The notes: generated by a model from the letters alone, not told the origin. A stretch of DNA of 64,000 nucleotides from an uncultured delta proteobacterium (GCA_903835685.1 CAILNX010000032.1:1-64000), one strand, 5' to 3'; positions 1-7,470 are shown, counted from the first letter of the stretch. Numbers and translations: made by a program.

Positions 1-2
1 AC

Positions 3-83
3 CTTGCGCATCATTTTGAACGTGATCCCAATGATGGATTTGATGTTGAAAAGGAACCGGCTGCGAAGCCTGCCGGTCTTTAG
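3..83 (+). CDS. Possible C-terminus of an IS200-type TnpA transposase (partial)
   Basis: The plus frame read from base 3 is open from the window edge to a TAG at 81-83. It encodes a 26-residue tail containing HHFERDPNDGFDVE. Short acidic tails of this kind are common at the end of small Y1 (HUH) transposases, where a His-His-Phe-Glu stretch follows the last helix. No catalytic motif lies inside the window, so the identity depends on the adjacent hairpins. The minus frame is also open here, and this could be chance coding potential. Confidence 0.35.
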   Translation, partial: LAHHFERDPNDGFDVEKEPAAKPAGL

Positions 84-111
84 CTGGACTTTCAGTCCGC
101 TGTAACAAAAC

Positions 112-132
112 CCACCAGCTTTTAGCTGGTGG
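112..132. repeat. Perfect 9-bp hairpin of the IS end
   Basis: CCACCAGCT (112-120) and AGCTGGTGG (124-132) form a perfect stem around a TTT loop. It is probably the right-end recognition hairpin of the IS200/IS605-like element, and it lies at the point where the minus-strand gene loses plausible protein sequence. Confidence 0.6.
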
Positions 133-139
133 TTGTTTA

Positions 140-848
140 GTATCCATATTCTTGGGTCTTTAACAATGGCTTCAATTAATGCCGTGCATAATTGCTTTCT
201 TCCTATGAAGTGTTCAAATCCCTTTTCGAGCAACATGTACAACCCGTCGCTTACTGCAAACGGGGAAGAATTGCCTGCAAGTGCATCTTGATCGGCTTGA
301 GCTTCTATTCTATCTAGCAGATCATGAAGCTCTGCTTCACTTTTTACTTTTTCAGTTGAGTCACCTTTTCGAATATAAATATCGCCACGTCTTATACCAA
401 AACTTTCTTTGGGGCAAAAATCTTTGCTGGCTAGAGCTGGAATGCGCCTTCTTTTCCTCTTTTTTGAAGAGCGAATGTATATAATTGAAAACAATTTTGT
501 AGAATTTTGAATATGTAACTCATGGTTGACTACGTCAACATCTATATCAAGGCCACACGCTTTTCTGATTTTATCGCGGAGCATTTTCGAGTCATACGGT
601 AAATGGGTGGCAATACCAAGTGGTTTCCAGGTTTTATCCTGTACTCCAACAATTATATATCCTCCACCTACGTTTTTAAATGCAAGGATATCTCGTGTAA
701 ATCCACAAAGTTCAATATCGTTTTCAATGTGTAAGAGTTCTTTATAGTCAAGCCATTCGCATTCGCATTTGCAATTTATTAAGTACCTGAGAGCGTCACT
801 GCTTATGTCGCCATCTTGTATCATTCTTTCAAGAACAGAAAAGTTCAT
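140..848 (-). pseudogene. AlbA_2/Schlafen-type DNA-binding domain protein, 3' end cut by the IS
   Basis: The minus frame opens at an ATG (848-846) preceded by AAGGGAGG at 5-nt spacing. It runs open for about 236 codons to the IS end, then continues as low-plausibility sequence to the window edge. Residues around 30-75 show the AlbA_2 (Schlafen AlbA-like, formerly divergent AAA_4) signature: WLDYKELLHIENDI, an RDILAFKN stretch and the GGGYIIVGVQD core. A KRKRRR basic stretch and a conserved-looking RRGDIYIRKGDST segment follow. AlbA_2 proteins act as DNA- or RNA-binding regulators and often occur in mobile or defence islands; the role here is unknown. Codon use is AT-rich, unlike the host genes to the right, indicating transfer. 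No in-frame stop is seen before the window edge, so a fused tail might be translated. Confidence 0.65.
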
Positions 849-1331
849 AGGCCTCCCTTGCAAAAGGACGGTTGGAAATATCTAGCTGAATTCCCAGACA
901 ATTCCTCAAAATTTAATGTTAACTGCTTAGCGTTAAGCAAGAAGCGAAAGATTTCTTTTCTTTGCTCGTTTAATTTGGTTCCCTTGGTGTACGATAACCT
1001 TATATTTTTTGTCAATGCCGTGGACGCTAACAGAATATATTTCTACTCGATACCCGATACCCCGGCGCTACCCCTGCCATGTTCAACCATCTCGCCAAGT
1101 TGCCGGAGTAGGGAACTTCCACCTTTTAAGACTCTGCTACCCTTCCTCTCATGACATTGCCTTCATGGATATTCCACGATTGCATTGGGAAATAGCCCTG
1201 ACTTACGAGCTGCCCCAGTACGGCGGCGAGAGCCCGCAGCCGCCGGGAGGGGGAGCGAGCACCGGATTCGCGCGGAGCGGGGCCATGGTTAAAGACGGAA
1301 GAAGAAATTTTGGGTGAAGGCAAAAATCTTA
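849..1331. other. AT-rich intergenic region with a GC-rich island
   Basis: No convincing gene is present. The left part is AT-rich and contains a short palindrome, GCTTAGCGTTAAGC at 925-938, about 80 nt upstream of the minus-strand AlbA_2 gene, which could be an operator. Near 1200 the base composition changes abruptly to a GC-rich segment of about 90 bases with an inverted repeat (CGGCGGC at 1221-1227, GCCGCCG at 1239-1245). Open frames here (for example 816-1154 and 1009-1317) have no ribosome binding site and no recognisable protein features. The composition change may mark the left boundary of the integrated replicon. Confidence 0.5.
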
Positions 1332-1375
1332 TTGACAGAAAAATAAACATATTTTATACATCCACCATAAATATG
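1332..1375 (+). promoter_or_regulatory. Sigma-70 promoter and candidate operator for the RHH gene
   Basis: TTGACA at 1332-1337 and TATACA at 1355-1360 are separated by 17 bases, a near-ideal sigma-70 promoter. An imperfect inverted repeat, CATATTTTAT (1348-1357) and ATAAATATG (1367-1375), overlaps the -10 box. RHH repressors such as CopG bind operators placed this way to repress their own promoter, so autoregulation by the product of the next gene is likely. Confidence 0.65.
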
Positions 1376-1384
1376 GGGGGCAGC

Positions 1385-1675
1385 ATGGCGAAACCAAAGA
1401 AAAACGAAGATGAAAAGCGGAAGAATGTCACCATCACGCTTGATCCTGAAGTTCTTCAACGCGTCGAAAAACTTGCAGATTTTATAGAAATTCCTCGCAG
1501 CAAAGCTTTTGAGAACTTGCTGATTATCGGCCTCGACATGATTGAGGATTTGGAAAAATTCAAGCTGATTACAATCGGCAAGTGGATTAAGCAAGGCACG
1601 AAACGATTGCGTGAGAGTTTCCAGCGGACTGCGGGAGAATTGGAAGAGGAGTCAAAGGCAACAGGCAAGGAATAA
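1385..1675 (+). CDS. Ribbon-helix-helix (CopG/Arc-like) protein
   Basis: The 96-residue protein starts at an ATG preceded by a GGGGGG purine tract; an upstream in-frame start at 1310 lies before the promoter and is rejected. Residues 14-50 match a ribbon-helix-helix fold: a VTITLDPEV strand, helix A with RVEKLADFIE, then IPRSKAFENLLIIGL. This family forms dimers that insert a beta ribbon in the DNA major groove. The charged C-terminus (about residues 70-96, rich in Glu and Lys) is longer than in CopG (45 residues) and may mediate oligomerisation. It lies between a sigma-70 promoter with a palindromic operator and the rep gene, suggesting copy control or autoregulation of the copG type. An orphan antitoxin is the alternative, but no toxin gene is adjacent. 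Confidence 0.8.
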   Translation: MAKPKKNEDEKRKNVTITLDPEVLQRVEKLADFIEIPRSKAFENLLIIGLDMIEDLEKFKLITIGKWIKQGTKRLRESFQRTAGELEEESKATGKE

Positions 1676-1721
1676 AAAAGAAGCCTTGGATCAAAGGGCG
1701 GCTACCCTCCCCAAGGCTTCT
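1674..1721 (-). terminator. Intrinsic terminator of the antisense RNA
   Basis: An 11-bp perfect stem, AGAAGCCTTGG (1679-1689) with CCAAGGCTTCT (1711-1721), encloses a loop that contains a smaller AGGG/CCCT hairpin. On the minus strand the stem is followed by TTTTTT then ATT, the canonical U-tract. On the plus strand no T-run follows, so the terminator is oriented toward the RHH gene. Its U-tract overlaps the RHH stop codon. Confidence 0.75.
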
Positions 1722-1754
1722 CGGCAAACACCCCTAAACAGTCGTTCAAGGGCT
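1674..1754 (-). ncRNA. Predicted counter-transcribed RNA of the replicon
   Basis: A minus-strand promoter at 1789-1761 should start transcription near 1754. An intrinsic terminator lies at 1721-1674, giving an RNA of about 80 nt fully complementary to the RHH-rep intergenic mRNA. In pMV158-like plasmids a small antisense RNA between copG and repB lowers Rep synthesis; the position and orientation here are equivalent. The RNA 5' end overlaps the first anti-Shine-Dalgarno repeat. This is sequence-based prediction only; the transcript is not shown. Confidence 0.6.
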
Positions 1755-1815
1755 CCTTTCTAGATAGGGATTCCCCGAAATCCTGTCAATGAAGGGCTCC
1801 TTGAAGGCAAAGGAG
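1748..1815 (+). promoter_or_regulatory. Direct repeats complementary to the rep ribosome binding site
   Basis: AAGGGCTCCTT occurs at 1748-1758 and again at 1792-1802. Each copy contains CTCCTT, which is complementary to the rep Shine-Dalgarno AAGGAG at 1810-1815. The proximal copy forms a 6-bp stem with a 7-nt loop that would hide the ribosome binding site. The distal copy can compete for the same bases and lies at the 5' end of the predicted antisense RNA. This suggests translational control of Rep by alternative RNA structures. Confidence 0.55.
1761..1789 (-). promoter_or_regulatory. Minus-strand sigma-70 promoter inside the RHH-rep gap
   Basis: Read on the minus strand, TTGACA (1789-1784) is followed by a 17-base spacer and TATCTA (1766-1761). 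No minus-strand gene lies downstream before the terminator at 1721-1674, so the unit most simply makes a short untranslated RNA. Confidence 0.7.
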
Positions 1816-1821
1816 TCTTTC

Positions 1822-3042
1822 ATGCTCGAAACATCCGTCAACACCCCTTGCACAGTCCTTGGCTTTGTCCCCTCTCCACTCCCAGCGGGTGCGCCACCTA
1901 GTAACACAGCACCCGCAAATTACAGAAGCGGCCCTTACCGTCTGCTACGACTCGGAGTGGACAGCCTTTACCTGTCCTTTTTCGGCGTCATATCGGCTGA
2001 TATGGACGCCACGCTTGCTGACCTCAAACTCAAGGGCCAGAACATTCTGCCCATTATCCGGTCACAGGCCCAAATCCGCCTCGGGGACCATCTTTTCGAG
2101 GTGAAGGGGTGGGGCCGGAAAAGATTTTCATACGTCATCGTTGACAACTGGTTCAATATCCAAATCGCAGGACCTGATTCAAAAAGTCTCCCCCTCGCCT
2201 ACGTCCAAATATCCAGCGAATTTCTTTCCGCCCATTCCGTACTTGAAGCTGTCGCCATCCTCTCCCCCCTGATAGCCCAGCTCGGGGCCGTGAGGGGCGA
2301 GGCCCGGGTGAGCCGTGTTGATCTGTTCGCGGATTTCATCGCGTATTGGGACGTTCAGGCTTTGGAGCCCGAAGCCTGGATCACTTACGCCAAGGTCAAG
2401 CGCAAGTACCATGAGAACAACCGGGCTTCTTCCTGGGACTTCGGCATGGGCGGGATGGTGTCGGCCCGGCTCTATGACAAGACCCTGGAAATCGGCAAAT
2501 CTCAAAAAGACTATCTCAAGGGCCTGTGGGCCGCTGCTGGGTGGAAGGATGAAACCGTCTGGCGCCTGGAATTTGAATTGAAACGTCAAGTCCTCAAGGA
2601 AATGAGCGTATCCTCTGTTCCCGAACTGGTCCAAAACCTCCCCGGCCTCTGGAAATACGGAACTGAGAAATGGCTTCGCCTTGCCCTCCCGGACCCACGC
2701 GACAGCAACCAAAGCCGTTGGCCCACCCATCCCGTGTGGTCGGCCTTGGCCGGTGTGAGCTGGGAAGGGTACGAGAGCCCCTTGCTCACCCGTGCCCGAA
2801 AGGAGCGTGTTCCTTCTGACGAGTATCTCTTCAAGGCCGGTCTGGCCCCTCTCACCTCATTCATGGTCCGTGAAGGCATAGCCGACATCTACGAGGCCTC
2901 CCGGCTCTTCTTGGCCAAGGCTACCCGTTACCACTTCGAGCAAAGTGGATTCCGCCTTGATGGTTTCGACAACTACATTGACGTCAAAGTGGCTGAGAAA
3001 TGCCGCAAGTTCAACTTGGTTATGGAGCCCCGCAACGTCTGA
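1822..3042 (+). CDS. Rolling-circle-type replication initiation factor (Rep_trans-like)
   Basis: The 406-residue protein starts at ATG 1822, six bases after an AAAGGAG site; an in-frame ATG at 1789 has no such site. The central part carries features of the phage/plasmid replication initiation factor family (PF02486): RVSRVDLFADF near residue 162, GMVSARLYDKTLEIGKS near 213, and a WRLEFELKR strand near 250. Members nick a double-strand origin and prime rolling-circle replication of plasmids, Tn916-type elements or filamentous phages. The catalytic Tyr cannot be assigned with certainty. The gene follows the RHH protein and predicted antisense RNA and precedes excisionase and integrase genes, so it probably replicates the excised element. 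Base composition is lower in GC than ettA beside it. Confidence 0.75.
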   Translation: MLETSVNTPCTVLGFVPSPLPAGAPPSNTAPANYRSGPYRLLRLGVDSLYLSFFGVISADMDATLADLKLKGQNILPIIRSQAQIRLGDHLFEVKGWGRKRFSYVIVDNWFNIQIAGPDSKSLPLAYVQISSEFLSAHSVLEAVAILSPLIAQLGAVRGEARVSRVDLFADFIAYWDVQALEPEAWITYAKVKRKYHENNRASSWDFGMGGMVSARLYDKTLEIGKSQKDYLKGLWAAAGWKDETVWRLEFELKRQVLKEMSVSSVPELVQNLPGLWKYGTEKWLRLALPDPRDSNQSRWPTHPVWSALAGVSWEGYESPLLTRARKERVPSDEYLFKAGLAPLTSFMVREGIADIYEASRLFLAKATRYHFEQSGFRLDGFDNYIDVKVAEKCRKFNLVMEPRNV

Positions 3043-3287
3043 TCTACCCTGAACCGGCGGCAAAGCTATGGAAACCGGATTATCTTCTCTCGGAAAGAAG
3101 GCGCTGGCCTGCCCCAGTATGTACGAGAGCCAATGTTAGCCGTCACTGCATCCTGGGCGAGGGTTGTGCCTGGACTCAAGGCCATCCTTCCCCCCAGGGG
3201 CAGGCCAGCACCTTGCCCGTTAGCGAAAAGATATGGAATTTCATGCGCTAGCAAAAAACGGTATGTGCTCATTCGGTAGAGGCAGAT

Positions 3288-3623
3288 ATGGAACTAACAA
3301 CCCTTCCCGAAATTCTCACCTCAAAGCAGGTAGCTGCGGTCTTGCTTGTCCACGATAGGACGGCTAGAGAACATTGGGAGAAGATGGGTGGGTTTCGGAT
3401 TGGTTCCAAATACCGTATGCATAGATCAAAATTGCTCAAGTACATGGGGGTAGAGGATGCCATTCTTCCGAGAGAGAGATCAGAAATGGCTGGGACAAGT
3501 CCGGCATGCAGGGAAGAAGCACCTTTCAGTCCCGTTCGATACGAAGGCACAGGCCAAGGCATGGGAAGCCGAGACCAGACTCAAGCAGTCTGCCAGGCCA
3601 AGTCACGGCATGGCCTGTGGTGA
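3288..3623 (+). CDS. Excisionase-like helix-turn-helix protein
   Basis: Residues 9-55 resemble a MerR/excisionase-type winged helix (HTH_17): LTSKQVAAVL, a helix with DRTAREHWEKMG, then FRIGSKYRMHRSKLLKYM. Such small proteins direct excision by tyrosine integrases. The first 245 bases upstream hold no clear gene. The frame runs on past the integrase start and overlaps it by 167 bases, in the frame one base behind. The tail after residue 56 (Pro, Arg and Gly-rich) looks like out-of-frame integrase sequence, so the natural C-terminus may have been extended by loss of a stop codon. Frameshifting into the integrase is unlikely, because a TAG sits directly before the integrase start in that frame. 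Confidence 0.6.
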   Translation: MELTTLPEILTSKQVAAVLLVHDRTAREHWEKMGGFRIGSKYRMHRSKLLKYMGVEDAILPRERSEMAGTSPACREEAPFSPVRYEGTGQGMGSRDQTQAVCQAKSRHGLW

Positions 3624-4500
3624 TTGGCTGGATCAGTACCTCGACTATTGCAAACTCCGCTTCGTCGGCCGTACCTACCAGACCAAGGTTCAAATCTTCC
3701 GAGAGTTCGTAGCCTTTGCAGGGCCAGGCATGAAGGTGGAAGGAATCACACCTGGCCTGGCACTGGACTACCAAAGGGATGTAGCCGAGCGCCGGACCCC
3801 GGGAGCGGCGAACGTCCACAGGACGCATTTGATGGCGGCCTGGTCATGGGGGCACAAGTTTCTGGCTTTCCCGTTGCCTGCCCCTTTCCTCCTCGTGGGC
3901 AAACTCCCTGCCAGGAAGAAAGAACGGTATATCCCTCCTATGTCCGACTTCCTCAAGGTTCTGGACGCCGCCGAAGGACAGGACCATGTACTTCTTCTGA
4001 CCTACCTGCACACGGCGGCCAGGAAGAACGAACTTTTCTCCGCTACTTGGTCAGACGTGGACTTCGGGGTCCAGCGGATTCGGCTCTGGACGAACAAGAC
4101 CGGGGGGAAAGGACGGAAGGCCGCGTGGATCGACATGACCGACGAACTGGCCCGGGTACTGGCATCCCATCGCAGAAAGAACCCGGACAGCCTCTTCCTG
4201 TTCACGAAGGCGAATGGCAAGCCGTACAGGAGCCGCCACACCTGGTTGAAACCTTTCTGCGCCCAGGTCGGGGTGAAGCCGTTCGACTTCCACTCGATAC
4301 GGCATTTGACGGCCACCTACCTCATTGATAAGCAGTTCCCTCTCCCTGTGGTGCAGTCCATCTTGAGGCATTCGAGCATTTCGGTCACGGCCATATACCT
4401 GCACTCCCTCCAGCCGCAGAAGGCGGCCCTCATGACCCTGCCCACGGGGAAAAGCCAACAGGAAGCCAACAGCTCAAAAATACATAAAGGAAATGAATAG
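3457..4500 (+). CDS. int: Tyrosine recombinase (phage-type integrase)
   Basis: The 347-residue integrase starts at ATG 3457: its frame has a TAG at 3451-3453 and a GGGGG site six bases upstream. An Arm-DNA-binding-like N-terminus (residues 1-45) and a SAM-like core-binding domain (about 50-140) precede the catalytic domain (about 160-330). The catalytic residues are visible: Arg in TAARKNELF, a beta-hairpin Lys in TNKTGGKGRK, His and Arg in HSIRHLTATYL, His in LRHSSIS and the nucleophile Tyr in TAIYLHS near residue 314. It catalyses site-specific integration and excision, presumably with the upstream HTH protein. The gene ends one base before the probable ettA start, so the attachment site should lie near here. 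Confidence 0.93.
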   Translation: MPFFRERDQKWLGQVRHAGKKHLSVPFDTKAQAKAWEAETRLKQSARPSHGMACGDWLDQYLDYCKLRFVGRTYQTKVQIFREFVAFAGPGMKVEGITPGLALDYQRDVAERRTPGAANVHRTHLMAAWSWGHKFLAFPLPAPFLLVGKLPARKKERYIPPMSDFLKVLDAAEGQDHVLLLTYLHTAARKNELFSATWSDVDFGVQRIRLWTNKTGGKGRKAAWIDMTDELARVLASHRRKNPDSLFLFTKANGKPYRSRHTWLKPFCAQVGVKPFDFHSIRHLTATYLIDKQFPLPVVQSILRHSSISVTAIYLHSLQPQKAALMTLPTGKSQQEANSSKIHKGNE

Positions 4501-4501
4501 C

Positions 4502-6190
4502 ATGGCGCAAGTTGAAGCGAACAAGATCATCTACTCCATGGTTGGAGTGAGCAAATTCTACGAGAAGAAACCCGTGCTGAAGGACATCTACCTGTCCTAT
4601 TTCTACGGGGCCAAGATCGGGGTCCTGGGCCTGAACGGCTCGGGCAAGAGCTCTCTGCTGCGCATCCTGGCAGGCGTGGACCACGATTTCCAGGGCAAGA
4701 CCATCTTGAGCCCTGGCCACACCGTGGGCTTTCTGGAGCAGGAGCCCGTGCTCGACGACACCAAGACCGTGCGCGAGGTGGTGGCCGAGGCCGTGCAGGA
4801 GATCGTGGACCTTTTGGCCGAGTTCGAGCGCATCAACGAGAAATTCGCCGAGCCCATGACCGACGACGAGATGGACAAGCTCATCTCCAAGCAGGCCGAG
4901 GTCCAGGAAAAGCTGGACGCCTGCAACGCCTGGGAGCTGGACAGCCGCCTGGACATGGCCATGGACGCCCTGCGCTGCCCGCCCCCGGACACCCCGGTCA
5001 AGGTCATCTCCGGCGGTGAGCGCCGCCGGGTGGCCCTGTGCCGTCTGCTCCTCCAGCAGCCGGACATCCTGCTCCTGGACGAGCCCACCAACCATCTGGA
5101 CGCCGAAACCGTGGCCTGGCTGGAGCACCACCTCCAGAAATACCCGGGCACGGTCATTGCCGTGACCCACGACCGCTATTTCCTGGACAATGTGGCCGGG
5201 TGGATTCTGGAGTTGGACCGGGGCCGGGGCATCCCCTGGAAGGGCAACTACTCCTCCTGGCTGGAGCAGAAGCAGGCCCGCCTGGCCCAGGAGGAAAAGA
5301 CCGAGAGCGAACGGCAGAAGACGCTCGAACGGGAACTGGAGTGGATACGCATGAGCCCCAAGGGCCGCCACGCCAAGAGCAAGGCCCGCATCAGCGCCTA
5401 TGAGGCCATGGTCAGCCAGGAGAGTGAGAAGAAGGCCAAGGACCTGGAAATCTACATCCCGCCCGGGCCGCGCCTGGGCGACCTGGTGGTGGAGGCCACG
5501 GGCGTGGCCAAGGCCTTTGGCGACCGGCTGCTGTTCGAGAACATGGATTTCCTCATTCCCCCCGGGGCCATCGTGGGCATCATCGGCCCCAACGGCGCGG
5601 GCAAGACCACGCTCTTCCGCATGATTACCGGGCTGGAAACCCCGGACGCCGGGAGCTTGCGCGTGGGGCCGTCGGTGAAGACGGCCTACGTGGACCAGGC
5701 CCGGGAGTCCCTGGACCCGGAAAAAACCGTGTACGAGGCCGTGAGCGAGGGCCGGGAGACGGTCATGCTCGGAACCCGGGAGGTCAATGCCCGGGCCTAC
5801 ATCGGCAAGTTCAACCTGACCGGCTCGGACCAGCAGAAGAAGGTCACGGCCCTGTCCGGGGGGGAGCGCAACCGGCTGCACATGGCCTGCATCTTAAAAT
5901 CCGGGGCCAACCTCCTGCTCCTGGACGAGCCCACCAACGACCTGGACGTGAACACCATGCGCGCCCTGGAAGACGCCCTGGAGAATTTCGCCGGGTGCGC
6001 GCTCATCGTGAGCCACGACCGCTGGTTTCTGGACCGGGTGGCCACGCACATGCTGGCCTTCGAAGGGGACAGCTCCGTGGTCTGGTTCGACGGCAATTAT
6101 TCGGAGTACGAGGCCGACCGCAAGGCCCGCCTGGGCGTGGCCGCCGACCAGCCGCATAGGATCAAGTACCGGCATTTCACCCGGGCCTAA
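4502..6190 (+). CDS. ettA: EttA, energy-dependent translational throttle (ABC-F)
   Basis: This soluble twin-ATPase of 562 residues binds the ribosomal E site and gates early elongation according to the ATP/ADP ratio. Domain 1 has Walker A GLNGSGKS (about residue 43), signature [10 protein letters not shown] and Walker [12 protein letters not shown]. Domain 2 has [10 protein letters not shown] (about 361), [10 protein letters not shown] and [11 protein letters not shown]. The long P-site tRNA-interaction linker between domains includes a [13 protein letters not shown] segment. No membrane segments are present. I chose ATG 4502 because the family begins MAQ and an AAAGGA site lies about 11 bases upstream; ATG 4493 is in frame but crowds that site. 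The mobile element ends directly upstream, so the native promoter may have been replaced. Confidence 0.93.
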   Translation: MAQVEANKIIYSMVGVSKFYEKKPVLKDIYLSYFYGAKIGVLGLNGSGKSSLLRILAGVDHDFQGKTILSPGHTVGFLEQEPVLDDTKTVREVVAEAVQEIVDLLAEFERINEKFAEPMTDDEMDKLISKQAEVQEKLDACNAWELDSRLDMAMDALRCPPPDTPVKVISGGERRRVALCRLLLQQPDILLLDEPTNHLDAETVAWLEHHLQKYPGTVIAVTHDRYFLDNVAGWILELDRGRGIPWKGNYSSWLEQKQARLAQEEKTESERQKTLERELEWIRMSPKGRHAKSKARISAYEAMVSQESEKKAKDLEIYIPPGPRLGDLVVEATGVAKAFGDRLLFENMDFLIPPGAIVGIIGPNGAGKTTLFRMITGLETPDAGSLRVGPSVKTAYVDQARESLDPEKTVYEAVSEGRETVMLGTREVNARAYIGKFNLTGSDQQKKVTALSGGERNRLHMACILKSGANLLLLDEPTNDLDVNTMRALEDALENFAGCALIVSHDRWFLDRVATHMLAFEGDSSVVWFDGNYSEYEADRKARLGVAADQPHRIKYRHFTRA

Positions 6191-6237
6191 GCTGGGCGTC
6201 CGGAAAGGAATAGTGTCTTTCACGAGGGGACACGGCA

Positions 6238-6270
6238 AAGAAATAATGGTTTTTTCTTCGTTCTTGTCTG
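6238..6270. repeat. AT-rich interspersed repeat, diverged copy
   Basis: The ettA-corA gap holds AAGAAATAATGG followed by a T-rich stretch ending TTCTTCGTTCTTG. It resembles in composition and arrangement (GAA-rich left arm, AATAAT core, TTC-rich right arm) the repeat at 17214 and 44303. It lies 70-100 bases upstream of corA. Confidence 0.35.
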
Positions 6271-6341
6271 ATCTGATTTGGCGGATGCAATACGGGCGGG
6301 GTCTTGGCGGGATTCAACCTGCCCGGCCGTGAGGAGAGGGC

Positions 6342-7412
6342 GTGTTCGAACAACTCCGGCGCAAGAGACATCAGGTGGGCCTGCCCCCGGGCACCCTGGA
6401 GACCCCGGGCCTCACCCTCCCGGACGCCGAGGTGCGCATCCAGGCCCTGGCCTATGGCCCGACTGATGCCCGGCATTACGACATCGCGGACATGCGGGAC
6501 TGCGGCCCCCTGCTGGGCCAGTCCCAGGTGCTCTGGATCGACGTGGACGGGGTGCACAGCGCCGGAGCCCTGCGCCAGGCCGGGGACCTGTTCGGCATCC
6601 ATCCCCTGATCCTGGAGGACATCTCCCACACCACCCAGCGGCCCAAGCTGGAGGACATGGAGAAGTACCTGTTCATCACGTGCAAGATGCTGCGCTATGA
6701 CGAAGAGAATCGTCGGGTCCTGGAGGAGCAGGGCAGCTTCGTGCTGGGACCCAACTACCTGGTCTCCTTTCAGGAGGCTGACGGCGGGGACGTGTTCGGG
6801 GAGATTCGGGAGCGGATCATGACCGGCAAGGGCCGGGCCAGGCGCATGGACGCGGACTATCTGCTCTACTGCCTCATGGATGCGGTGGTGGACAACTACT
6901 TCCTGGTCCTGGAAAAGGTCGGAGACCACATCGAGGACATGGAGGAGGCGGTTCTGTCCACGCCCTCGGCCTCCATGCTGGAGAACCTGCACGCCCTGCG
7001 CCGGGAGGCCCTGTTCCTGCGCAAGTACATCTGGCCCCTGCGCGAGGTGGTGGCCCGGCTCCAGACCAATGGCGGGACCCTGGTCCGGGAAGCCACCATG
7101 CCGTATTTCCGGGACCTCTACGACCACAGCATCCAGGTCATCGACACCATCGAGACCTTCCGGGACGTGCTGGCCGGGCTGTCCGACCTCTACCTTTCAG
7201 GCTTAAGCTTCAAGACCAACGAGATCATGAAGGTTTTGACCATGCTCTCCACCCTGTTCATCCCCCTGACCTTCCTGGCCGGGCTGTACGGCATGAATTT
7301 CAAGCACATGCCCGAACTGGAATGGGAGTGGGGGTATTACGGGGTGCTCGCGGTCATGGCCGCGACCAGCGTGGGCATGCTGATTTTCTTCCGGGGCAAG
7401 AAATGGCTGTAA
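6342..7412 (+). CDS. corA: CorA-type magnesium/cobalt transporter
   Basis: This inner-membrane channel for Mg2+ (and Co2+ or Ni2+) is 356 residues, typical for the family. A large cytoplasmic N-terminal funnel (about 1-290) with the long stalk helix precedes two transmembrane helices near the C-terminus. The invariant pore motif YGMNF is near residue 326, between the helices, and the positively charged end RGKKWL follows the second. Translation starts at GTG 6342, five bases after GAGGAG. The neighbours are ettA upstream and a flavoredoxin downstream, neither functionally linked. Its own promoter may lie in the AT-rich repeat upstream. Confidence 0.92.
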   Translation: MFEQLRRKRHQVGLPPGTLETPGLTLPDAEVRIQALAYGPTDARHYDIADMRDCGPLLGQSQVLWIDVDGVHSAGALRQAGDLFGIHPLILEDISHTTQRPKLEDMEKYLFITCKMLRYDEENRRVLEEQGSFVLGPNYLVSFQEADGGDVFGEIRERIMTGKGRARRMDADYLLYCLMDAVVDNYFLVLEKVGDHIEDMEEAVLSTPSASMLENLHALRREALFLRKYIWPLREVVARLQTNGGTLVREATMPYFRDLYDHSIQVIDTIETFRDVLAGLSDLYLSGLSFKTNEIMKVLTMLSTLFIPLTFLAGLYGMNFKHMPELEWEWGYYGVLAVMAATSVGMLIFFRGKKWL

Positions 7413-7470
7413 ACCCGGCGCGGCCTGGTCTCCGGACCTGGGCTCCGGCCGAACCATCTGCGAGGGGAAT

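Larger units (their letters stand above)
1..140 (+). mobile_element. Right end of an IS200/IS605-family element (partial)
   Basis: The first 140 bases hold three consecutive hairpins: GGCT-GCGA-AGCC at 59-70, GGACT-ttc-AGTCC at 86-98, and a perfect 9-bp stem with a TTT loop at 112-132. IS200/IS605 elements lack terminal inverted repeats and instead carry subterminal hairpins recognised by the Y1 transposase, which fits. A plus-strand frame that could be a transposase C-terminus stops at 81-83, just before the last two hairpins. The exact end is not visible; it should lie shortly after 132. The rest of the element is left of the window. Family assignment rests on the hairpins, not on a catalytic domain. 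Confidence 0.5.
1332..4500 (+). mobile_element. Integrated replicon: RHH - antisense RNA - rep - xis-like - int
   Basis: Four co-directional genes and one predicted antisense RNA form a compact module with its own promoter, replication initiator and integrase, set directly against ettA. Gene content fits an integrative plasmid, a small integrative element or a filamentous-phage remnant; no coat, relaxase or partition gene is visible. Boundaries are uncertain: the right one is probably near 4500, the left one may be the composition change near 1200 or further left. I could not find a convincing direct repeat pair for att sites. Confidence 0.6.

Noticed and set aside
57-140. Repeated hairpins at the left edge as a CRISPR fragment
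   Set aside because: The three hairpins differ in sequence and have no regular spacers; they fit an IS200/IS605 end better.
281-747. Plus-strand open frames 281-484 and 526-747
   Set aside because: They lie opposite the minus-strand AlbA_2 gene, which has a strong ribosome binding site and a recognisable domain.
3288-3470. Programmed frameshift fusing the HTH protein to the integrase
   Set aside because: The integrase has its own ribosome binding site and an in-frame TAG right before its ATG; no slippery sequence is seen.
1382-4507. AGCATGGCG shared by the RHH start and the ettA start as an att core
   Set aside because: Nine bases around two start codons are too short and are explained by similar N-termini; neither copy sits at an obvious boundary on the left.
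4430-5881. 483-codon minus-strand frame opposite ettA
   Set aside because: Shadow of ettA, with no start signal and a repetitive Gly/His/Val composition.
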